Positions 1 through 5,258 of a stretch of DNA of 9,973 bases are shown piece after piece (positions within the stretch are counted from its first letter, which is position 1; every line of letters starts with the position of its first letter). A program made the position numbers and the translations under genes. The stretch covers positions 1 through 9,973 of the forward strand of contig CABUNG010000057.1 in the NCBI GenBank assembly GCA_902492895.1. The letters are read 5' to 3'. The notes beneath the pieces are model-generated. The model searched no databases and was not told the origin of the DNA. It worked only from the letters and a program-made list of their open reading frames with translations. Origin of the DNA: an uncultured Oscillospiraceae bacterium. GTDB lineage: Bacteria; Bacillota; Clostridia; Oscillospirales; Acutalibacteraceae.

Positions 1-95
1 ATATGCAGGTGTCGATGGAGGGAAACGGGCCGGTCACGATCCTGCTCGATACCCGGGACTGGATACGCAAAGCGGCCGGAACCCCGGTCACTTGA
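1..95 (+). CDS. dtd: D-aminoacyl-tRNA deacylase, 3' end only
   Basis: This is the C-terminal end (about 30 residues visible) of a reading frame that enters from the left and stops at TGA 93-95. The visible MQVSMEGNGPVTILLDTRDW closely resembles the end of D-Tyr-tRNA(Tyr) deacylase (family ending MQVSLvNDGPVT...), including the Gly-cisPro pair used for chiral proofreading. DTD hydrolyses D-amino acids mischarged onto tRNA in the cytoplasm. One oddity is that the conserved NxGPVT motif reads GNGPVT here, so the usual Asn is Gly. In many Bacillota dtd lies directly upstream of an MBL hydrolase and hemZ, exactly as here, which supports the call. The stop is 16 bases before the next start, so the genes are probably co-transcribed. 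Only the tail is visible, so the integrity of the gene cannot be judged. Confidence 0.85.
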   Translation, partial: MQVSMEGNGPVTILLDTRDWIRKAAGTPVT

Positions 96-111
96 CCGAA
101 GGAGGAGTTTT

Positions 112-723
112 ATGACGATTCGGTGTTTGCCCCTGGGCCCTATGCAGGCGAACTGCTATCTCTTGTCTGATGACGAGGGCCAAACGGCGGTGATCGATCC
201 CGGAGACGAGGCGGCCTCGATTCTCGAGGCCGTTCGGGTGAACGGGCTCTCGGTCGCGTGGATCCTCCTGACCCATGCCCATTTCGATCATATGCTGGCG
301 GCCGACGAGATCCGCCGGGCCACGGGCGCGCCGCTGGCTGTTTATGAGGCGGATGCGCCCGCCATGACGGATCCGCGCCGCAGCCTGACCATGCTGGTCC
401 AGGATCCGCCCCCACCGTTCACGGCCGACCGTCTTTTGACGGACGGCGAGGAGCTGGCGGTGGGAGAGCTGCGCCTCACGGTTCTGCATACGCCCGGCCA
501 CACCCCCGGAAGCTGCTGCTTTCTTTGCGGCGACGCTTTATTTTCCGGGGATACGCTGTTCGCAGGGGCTATCGGACGAACGGATTTCCCGGGCGGGGAC
601 GATCGGGCGATGGCTGCCTCCCTGCGGCTGCTGTCCGCGCTGGAACCCCATATGCAGGTGTATCCCGGACACGGCGAGTCTACGACGCTCGGCCGGGAAA
701 AGGCGGAAAATCCGTATTTGTAA
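112..723 (+). CDS. MBL-fold metallo-hydrolase (glyoxalase II-like, YqgX type)
   Basis: This 203-residue protein is a single-domain metallo-beta-lactamase-fold hydrolase of the glyoxalase II-like group. The metal-binding motif THAHFDH puts H55, H57, D59 and H60 in the HxHxDH signature. The other expected ligands are H130 in HTPGHTPGS, D147 in FSGDTLF, and H187 in YPGHGE. There is no signal peptide, so it is cytoplasmic. Its length fits the short bacterial proteins often annotated hydroxyacylglutathione hydrolase, which lack the C-terminal glutathione-binding domain of true glyoxalase II; the real substrate is unknown. The start is well supported by GGAGGAG at 101-107, a few bases before the ATG. 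It sits between dtd and hemZ, a conserved neighbourhood in Bacillota. A 42-base gap with a small hairpin separates it from hemZ. Confidence 0.93.
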   Translation: MTIRCLPLGPMQANCYLLSDDEGQTAVIDPGDEAASILEAVRVNGLSVAWILLTHAHFDHMLAADEIRRATGAPLAVYEADAPAMTDPRRSLTMLVQDPPPPFTADRLLTDGEELAVGELRLTVLHTPGHTPGSCCFLCGDALFSGDTLFAGAIGRTDFPGGDDRAMAASLRLLSALEPHMQVYPGHGESTTLGREKAENPYL

Positions 724-737
724 GGCGGCACGCCGCC
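724..737 (+). repeat. Small GC hairpin between MBL hydrolase and hemZ
   Basis: GGCGG (724-728) and CCGCC (733-737) form a perfect 5-bp stem around a CACG loop just after the MBL hydrolase stop codon. No T-run follows, so it is not a canonical terminator. It could protect the upstream mRNA end or cause a pause. Chance is possible in GC-rich DNA. Confidence 0.3.
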
Positions 738-765
738 GGATTCTGAATAAAGGTGGAACACGTCT

Positions 766-2244
766 ATGCGGCTGATCATGCAGGGGCATCAAAACCGGTT
801 TGAACTCGAAAACGTCATCCGGCTGTTCTTGCCGCAGGAAAAGGTCGTAACGGATGCCACGCCGCAGGAAACGGATGAGATCGAGGCGGTAACCCTCCTG
901 GAAAAGGGCCCGGATACCACCCGTCTCGTCTGCCGCGTTCGCGCGGACGGTTTCGACCGGACGCTGACGGGGGAGGTGGAGAACGCCCATCCCGCCTATG
1001 ACAGCGAGTGCGAATTCGTTTTGGCCGACCGCCTGTACCGGCTGTTGGAAGCGTGGACGGGGATCCGGCCTCCTTGGGGGCTGGTGACCGGCGTGCGCCC
1101 GGTCAAACTGCTGCGCCGCCTGGCAAAAGATATGGGGGAAGAGGCGGCCGCCGCCGAACTGCGGGACCGTCTGCTGGTCACCCCGGAAAAGACGGCACTC
1201 TGCCGGGAAACCCTGAAGAACGAGGACCGTCTTCTGGCGCTGTCGCGTCCCGACTCTTACAGCCTGTATGTCTCCATTCCCTTCTGCCCGTCCCGCTGTG
1301 CCTACTGCTCGTTCGTGTCCCATACGGTTGAACGGGCGGGCAAGCTGATCGGCCCGTATGTGGAGCTGCTGACCAAAGAGCTGGAGGAAACGGGCAGAAT
1401 CGCCCGGTCTCTGGGGCTGCGCCTGGAAACCGTCTATTTCGGCGGCGGAACCCCCACCTCTTTGACGGCGGAGCAGCTGACGGTTCTCTTGCGGGCGGTG
1501 GACCGCTCCTTCGACCTGTCGAATCTGCGGGAATATACCGTGGAGGCGGGCCGGCCGGACACCGTGACCGCCGACAAGCTGCGCGCAGTCAAGGCTGCGG
1601 GCGTGACCCGGATCAGCATCAATCCCCAGACGCTGCGGGACGACGTGCTGCGGGCTATCGGCCGCCGCCACACGGTGGATCAGTTTTATCAGGCGTTTGA
1701 TCTGGCCCGCCGCTGCGGACACGACAACATCAACACCGATCTGATCGCGGGGCTTACCGGTGACGACCCGGACGGCTTTGCCGCGACTTTGGACGGCATT
1801 CTCGGCCTCTCTCCCGAGAGCGTGACGGTGCATACCCTTTCGATGAAGCGGGCTTCCCGCCTGGTCACCGACCGGGACGCGGGCGGACAGGACGCAGGGG
1901 AGGGTGCGGCCGCGATGGTGGCGCATTCCGCGGTCCGGCTGCCGGAGGCGGGGTACCGCCCCTATTATCTCTACCGTCAGAGCCGGACGGCGGACAATCA
2001 GGAAAACGTGGGATGGGCCAAACCGGGACGGGAGGGCCTCTACAACGTCTATATCATGGACGAAACCCACACCATCCTCGCCTGCGGCGCAGGGGCTGTG
2101 ACCAAGCTCAAGGAGCCGGGAGGCGAGTATCTGGAACGCATTTTCAATTATAAATTCCCCTATGAATACAATGCCCGGTTCGATGAAATGCTGCGGCGCA
2201 AGGACGGGATTGCCCGTTTTTATAAAACGTATGGGGGATACTGA
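766..2244 (+). CDS. hemZ: Coproporphyrinogen dehydrogenase-like radical SAM protein HemZ
   Basis: This 492-residue cytoplasmic radical SAM enzyme belongs to the HemN/HemW/HemZ superfamily. The [4Fe-4S] cluster motif is CPSRCAYC (C174, C178, C181) followed by S-F, the CxxxCxxCxF form. YFGGGTPTSL (224-233) is the glycine-rich SAM-binding motif. VEAGRPDT (259-266), VHTLSMKRAS (355-364) and a YRQ...NQENVGW segment (403-417) resemble the HemZ subgroup, which also has an extra N-terminal domain of about 160 residues, as here. HemZ is implicated in oxygen-independent oxidation of coproporphyrinogen III in heme synthesis, although many anaerobes carrying it lack a full heme pathway and its role there is unsettled. 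The ATG at 766 is preceded by AAGGTGG (750-756). It lies in the conserved dtd-MBL-hemZ order; an AraC-type regulator follows instead of the often-seen hisS. Confidence 0.95.
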   Translation: MRLIMQGHQNRFELENVIRLFLPQEKVVTDATPQETDEIEAVTLLEKGPDTTRLVCRVRADGFDRTLTGEVENAHPAYDSECEFVLADRLYRLLEAWTGIRPPWGLVTGVRPVKLLRRLAKDMGEEAAAAELRDRLLVTPEKTALCRETLKNEDRLLALSRPDSYSLYVSIPFCPSRCAYCSFVSHTVERAGKLIGPYVELLTKELEETGRIARSLGLRLETVYFGGGTPTSLTAEQLTVLLRAVDRSFDLSNLREYTVEAGRPDTVTADKLRAVKAAGVTRISINPQTLRDDVLRAIGRRHTVDQFYQAFDLARRCGHDNINTDLIAGLTGDDPDGFAATLDGILGLSPESVTVHTLSMKRASRLVTDRDAGGQDAGEGAAAMVAHSAVRLPEAGYRPYYLYRQSRTADNQENVGWAKPGREGLYNVYIMDETHTILACGAGAVTKLKEPGGEYLERIFNYKFPYEYNARFDEMLRRKDGIARFYKTYGGY

Positions 2245-2268
2245 TCTGCAGTGACGATCCGTTTCGTG

Positions 2269-2274
2269 AAAGGA
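2269..2274 (+). promoter_or_regulatory. Ribosome binding site that decides the AraC start
   Basis: AAAGGA at 2269-2274 runs into an ATG at 2274-2276, so that ATG has no usable spacing. The in-frame GTG at 2283 lies 8 bases downstream, an ordinary spacing, and is the better start. Initiation at the ATG would add only three residues. Confidence 0.65.
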
Positions 2275-2282
2275 TGAAGTGT

Positions 2283-3065
2283 GTGCTCACCTATTCGGTC
2301 GGACAGTGTATGCACTTGAAAATTCAGGACGTCGGTTTTAAAATCAATCGGGCCCCGCAGGGCTGTTATATTTTTCTTCATTTTATCAATCCGGTGGAAA
2401 TTCGGGAGAAAAACCGGATGGTGCATACCACCTCCAACGCCTGTTTTATCTACACGCCGGATATGCGTCAGGATTACCGCTCCAAAACGGTTTCCATGCT
2501 GCACAATTATATCCATTTCAATGTCAGCGATCCGGAGGCGTTTGCCGCCCTGAACCTGCCCTTCAATCAGGTGTTCTACACCGCGCAGCAGGATTATATT
2601 ACCCGTCGCGTGGAAAAGATCCAGTTTTATCAGAACAGCCATCTCGGCCATTGGGAGGCGGAAATTGAAAAGAATATCGAGATGCTGTTTTCCGCTTTGT
2701 CGGCTGAACGGGTCAAGGACAAGGCGGCGGAGATCCCCATCGGGAAAGCGGAGTTTGACCAGCTGCGTTCCCAGATATATCAGAATCCGGGTGCGTGGTC
2801 GGTCGAATCCATGGCCGCCTCCCTTCATTTGAGCCGTGCCTATTTTTCGGTGCGATACCGGGAATTTTATCAAACCACACCCCATCGGGATCTGACCGAC
2901 GCCGCCATGCTGCTGGCGGAAAAGCTTTTGAGCTCGACAAAACTCACCGTCTCCGACATCGCGTTTGAATGCGGTTTCGGCAGTGCGGAGTATTTTATCC
3001 ACTTTTTTAAGAGCCGGAAAGGCGTCACGCCCGGAGCGTACAGACGGATGACGACGTTCCGCTGA
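2283..3065 (+). CDS. AraC-family transcriptional regulator
   Basis: This protein is about 260 residues from GTG 2283 (263 from ATG 2274). The N-terminal half (about 1-110) looks like an AraC-type cupin ligand-binding domain, with strand-rich segments such as NACFIYTPDMRQDY and MLHNYIHF. The C-terminal 95 residues form the paired helix-turn-helix domain. HTH1 covers about 172-200 (WSVESMAASLHLSRAYFSVRYREF...). HTH2 covers about 221-254 (LTVSDIAFECGFGSAEYFIHFFKSRKGVTPGAYR), the strongly conserved AraC signature with the GFGS..YF..FFK..G.TP core. Such proteins usually activate sugar-use operons on binding a carbohydrate. It follows hemZ by 38 bases and ends at a strong terminator, so it may be read from the housekeeping promoter. 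The downstream GH2/ABC operon is its obvious candidate target (inference). Base composition looks lower in GC than hemZ by eye, consistent with later insertion. Confidence 0.94.
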   Translation: MLTYSVGQCMHLKIQDVGFKINRAPQGCYIFLHFINPVEIREKNRMVHTTSNACFIYTPDMRQDYRSKTVSMLHNYIHFNVSDPEAFAALNLPFNQVFYTAQQDYITRRVEKIQFYQNSHLGHWEAEIEKNIEMLFSALSAERVKDKAAEIPIGKAEFDQLRSQIYQNPGAWSVESMAASLHLSRAYFSVRYREFYQTTPHRDLTDAAMLLAEKLLSSTKLTVSDIAFECGFGSAEYFIHFFKSRKGVTPGAYRRMTTFR

Positions 3066-3076
3066 ACAAACCATAT

Positions 3077-3114
3077 AAAAAGGATGGACTCCTCGGGGTC
3101 CATCCTTTTTTATT
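3077..3114 (+). terminator. Strong Rho-independent terminator after the AraC gene
   Basis: A perfect 13-bp stem joins 3077-3089 (AAAAAGGATGGAC) to 3098-3110 (GTCCATCCTTTTT) around the 8-base loop TCCTCGGG, and ends in a T-rich tail. The A-tract on the 5' side means it could also act on the opposite strand. It starts 12 bases after the AraC stop and separates the hemZ/AraC unit from the GH2 operon. Confidence 0.92.
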
Positions 3115-3165
3115 TTCGGACAGAACAAAAACGCAGTTTTCAGGGAACAACTTTACTATATACGG

Positions 3166-3173
3166 AACCGGTT
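3166..3173. promoter_or_regulatory. AACCGGTT palindrome, possible operator
   Basis: This perfect 8-bp palindrome with a central CG lies 7 bases upstream of a TATTAT hexamer (3181-3186). LacI-type operators often have such a core, but the flanks do not match a CcpA cre consensus well and no LacI-type gene is in the window. An 8-bp palindrome can arise by chance. Confidence 0.25.
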
Positions 3174-3283
3174 AACGTGGTATTATCAAAAAAAGTCAAT
3201 AAAACATACGATAAGCTTTGTGGAAATATATGACAATTACACATGAAAAAACGGATTCATTTTGCGGAAGAGTAAGCTATTAT

Positions 3284-3307
3284 TGAACAAAACAGTAGTT
3301 TTGTCCA
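3284..3307. promoter_or_regulatory. Imperfect 24-bp palindrome, candidate operator or leader hairpin
   Basis: Arms ACAAAAC (3287-3293) and GTTTTGT (3298-3304) pair perfectly around AGTA. One mismatch later, TG (3284-3285) pairs with CA (3306-3307), so 9 of 10 positions match. A TATTAT hexamer (3278-3283) abuts its left edge, so a start site from that hexamer would fall inside the palindrome. This position suits a repressor operator; a structured 5' leader is the alternative. Confidence 0.4.
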
Positions 3308-3330
3308 TGTATCCGGCAAGAAATGCTATT

Positions 3331-3360
3331 CTTATCCGCCCCGTCATACGGGATAATAAG
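3331..3360 (+). repeat. Inverted repeat / leader hairpin
   Basis: CTTAT (3331-3335) pairs with ATAAG (3356-3360), and CCCGT (3340-3344) pairs with ACGGG (3348-3352) around a CAT loop, with a small internal loop between the two stems. An alternative pairing, TTATCC (3332-3337) with GGATAA (3351-3356), competes with it. It lies about 100 bases before the GH2 start and has no T-run, so it is not a terminator. It may be an mRNA leader structure or a protein site. Confidence 0.4.
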
Positions 3361-3457
3361 GGCAGCAAACGAATCACATACGGATCCCACAGGCGAAGTC
3401 CGGTTTGAGAAAATCGGTTTATAGCATACAAAATTCAAGCGGAATAGGCGGGAAAGT

Positions 3458-5230
3458 ATGACACGTTTGGCTAAATTGGAAAACAGTCCGAATCCGATCT
3501 TCACACGGGAAAACCATCTTCTTCTGGATGGAGACTGGGCCTTTGCTTTTGACAGAGAAAACGTTGGATTGCAGCAAAAATGGCAGGATGGAGACGCCTT
3601 TTCCCAGAGAATACGGGTTCCTTTTGTATATCAGGCACCGATGAGCGGCATCGGCGTGTCCGATCCCTGTTCCACGGTTTGGTATCGCCGCACGGTGACG
3701 CTTCCGGAATCCATGCGGAACCGGATGGTGTATCTGCATTTTGGCGCGGTGGACTACCACAGCACGGTGTGGGTCAATGGACAGCTGGCGGGTACTCATT
3801 GCGGCGGCTACAGCTCTTTCCGGCTGGACATTACCGGACTGCTCCGGCCGAACGGAGAGAATACGATCACCGTGCGCGCGTTTGACGATGATTACGGCCA
3901 GAGTCAGATACGGGGCAAGCAGCTGTGGGCGGATCCGGCGTTTGGATGCTGGTACACGCGGTACACGGGCATCTGGCAGTCGGTCTGGCTGGAGGCTGTG
4001 TCGCCTTTACATATCGAACATTTTTCCGTCGTTCCGCTGACCGATACCAAAGAAATTGCCGTCAAAGCCGTGCTGAACGGCTATCACCCTTCGGACGACG
4101 TTCTCTTGGAAGCGGAAGTTTTTTATGAGGACCAACCGGTTGCAATGGGTCGGATTCGTGTGGAGGACGCTTGCCCGGGAATGACGTTTTCCGTCGCCAG
4201 CGCGCGTTTTCCATTTGAAGGTCTCGCCTATTGGACTCCGGCCCATCCGCATTTATACACCATGACCCTGCGCGTTTATAAGCGTCAGGAATTGGCCGAT
4301 GAGGTGGATACCTATTTTGGCATGCGGAAGCTGGAGACTTCGTCGGGTCGGGTTCTGCTGAATAACTTTCCATACTATCAGAAATTGATTCTCAACCAGG
4401 GCTATTACCCCGAGGGATTCATTACCCCCGAAAACGACGAGAGGATTCGCGAGGATATCCAGTTAATCAAAAATATGGGATTCAACGGCATGCGGATCCA
4501 TCAGAAAATTGAGTCCTCCCGGTTTTTGTACTGGTGCGACAGGCTGGGCGTCGCGGTCTGGGAAGAGATTCCCTCCATGTACGCCTACGAGGAATCCCAA
4601 GAACAGCAGATTCTGGATGAGATGCTGCAGATTGTCCGGCGGGATATCAACCATCCCTGCATCTTTACCTGGGTGCTGTTCAACGAATCCTGGGGAGTGA
4701 CGAGAATAAGGCAGAATTTGAAGCAGCAGCGCCTGACTCTGTCGGCTTATTACGCGGTCAAAGCGATGGATCCCAGCCGTTTCGTCATCAGCAACGACGG
4801 CTGGGAACACACCAAATCCGATCTGTGTACCCTGCACGACTACGCAGCTACCGGCGAGGAGATCCGGAACCTCCATGAACGGGAGGACTGGAAGAGGATT
4901 GGCGGCAATCCGTGGGCCCAGAAGAGGCGAAAGGTGTTCGCCGAGGGATTCGCCTATGAGGGACAGCCGTATCTACTGTCCGAATACGGCGGGATATCCT
5001 TTACGACGGACAACGGCTGGGGATACAACGCGAAGGTGGACAGTGAGGAAAGCTTTTTCGCCCGATTCGGAGCGCTGACGAATGCGGTTCAAAGTCTTTC
5101 CCATGTGGAAGGATATTGCTATACCCAGTTCACCGATGTGGAACATGAACAAAACGGCCTGTACACCATAGACCGGCAGCCCAAAGTATCTCCCGAAAAG
5201 GTGGCGGACATCAATCGGCAGTCCCGATAA
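3458..5230 (+). CDS. Glycoside hydrolase family 2 enzyme, cytoplasmic
   Basis: This 590-residue protein has the core GH2 architecture: an N-terminal jelly-roll sugar-binding domain (about 19-182), an Ig-like domain (about 185-290) and a catalytic TIM barrel (about 300-590). The jelly roll shows WYRRTVTLP and HFGAVDYHSTVWVNGQ...GGYSSFRLDIT. In the barrel, LFNESWG supplies the N409-E410 pair with E410 as acid/base, and LLSEYGG supplies E509 as nucleophile, so both catalytic carboxylates are present. There is no signal peptide, so it should act on imported sugar by the retaining mechanism. It lacks the C-terminal domains of long beta-galactosidases, and the NKG motif typical of beta-glucuronidases is not seen. 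The barrel segment RIHQKIESSRFLYWCDRLG is typical of a common group of GH2 proteins of uncertain substrate; beta-galactosidase, beta-mannosidase or arabinosidase activity are all possible. An in-frame stop at 3422-3424 and no other upstream start leave ATG 3458, behind a modest GGCGGG (3447-3452). First gene of the operon. Confidence 0.95.
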   Translation: MTRLAKLENSPNPIFTRENHLLLDGDWAFAFDRENVGLQQKWQDGDAFSQRIRVPFVYQAPMSGIGVSDPCSTVWYRRTVTLPESMRNRMVYLHFGAVDYHSTVWVNGQLAGTHCGGYSSFRLDITGLLRPNGENTITVRAFDDDYGQSQIRGKQLWADPAFGCWYTRYTGIWQSVWLEAVSPLHIEHFSVVPLTDTKEIAVKAVLNGYHPSDDVLLEAEVFYEDQPVAMGRIRVEDACPGMTFSVASARFPFEGLAYWTPAHPHLYTMTLRVYKRQELADEVDTYFGMRKLETSSGRVLLNNFPYYQKLILNQGYYPEGFITPENDERIREDIQLIKNMGFNGMRIHQKIESSRFLYWCDRLGVAVWEEIPSMYAYEESQEQQILDEMLQIVRRDINHPCIFTWVLFNESWGVTRIRQNLKQQRLTLSAYYAVKAMDPSRFVISNDGWEHTKSDLCTLHDYAATGEEIRNLHEREDWKRIGGNPWAQKRRKVFAEGFAYEGQPYLLSEYGGISFTTDNGWGYNAKVDSEESFFARFGALTNAVQSLSHVEGYCYTQFTDVEHEQNGLYTIDRQPKVSPEKVADINRQSR

Positions 5231-5240
5231 AGCCCGCTGA

Positions 5241-5247
5241 GAAAGGA
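5241..5247 (+). promoter_or_regulatory. Ribosome binding site that decides the solute-binding protein start
   Basis: GAAAGGA at 5241-5247 overlaps an ATG at 5247, which therefore has no spacing. The in-frame ATG at 5259 is 11 bases downstream and yields a cleaner signal peptide beginning MLKRKR, so it is preferred. Confidence 0.6.
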
Positions 5248-5258
5248 TGGGACAACGC

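Larger units (their letters stand above)
3115..3457. other. Non-coding control region upstream of the GH2 operon
   Basis: This stretch of about 340 bases is visibly richer in A and T than the flanking genes and holds no gene I can support. It contains an 8-bp palindrome (3166-3173), an imperfect 24-bp palindrome (3284-3307) and a hairpin (3331-3360). TATTAT hexamers occur at 3181-3186 and 3278-3283, each near one of the palindromes. Neither has a good -35 box at 16-18 bases. ATGACA (3230-3235) resembles a -35 box but has no -10 partner. Weak -35 boxes are common in promoters that need an activator, which would suit AraC control (inference). The start of transcription cannot be fixed from sequence. 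Confidence 0.6.

Noticed and set aside
1..662. 12-base repeat ATATGCAGGTGT at 1-12 and 650-661
   Set aside because: The copies lie in unrelated genes in functional coding context (MQV in both), with no extended similarity; it looks like chance.
538..2070. Open reading frame of about 510 residues on the minus strand
   Set aside because: It lies opposite hemZ and part of the MBL gene, which have clear motifs. The translation is rich in Arg, Gln and His with no recognisable domain, as expected of an antisense shadow in GC-rich DNA.
2220..3128. Minus-strand open frame of about 302 residues across the AraC gene
   Set aside because: It overlaps the AraC gene, whose HTH domain is unmistakable, and runs through the terminator hairpin. 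No motif supports it.
3163..3176. CcpA cre site around the AACCGGTT palindrome
   Set aside because: The central CG and one half-site fit, but the outer T, C and A positions of the consensus do not match.
3152..3186. Sigma-A promoter from TTTACT (3152-3157) and TATTAT (3181-3186)
   Set aside because: The spacer is 23 bases, too long for a normal promoter, and the hexamer at proper spacing (ATATAC) is a poor -35 box.
3307..3408. Possible 33-residue leader peptide on the + strand (ATG 3307 to TGA 3408)
   Set aside because: No Shine-Dalgarno sequence precedes the ATG (upstream is AGTTTTGTCC), and it overlaps the inverted repeats. A 10-residue frame at 3243 has the same problem.
3237..3504. Small minus-strand open frames (64 and 74 residues) in the intergenic region
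   Set aside because: The first would need a TTG start with no ribosome binding site (the upstream bases read ATTCCGCTTGAATT on that strand). Neither translation shows any recognisable feature.
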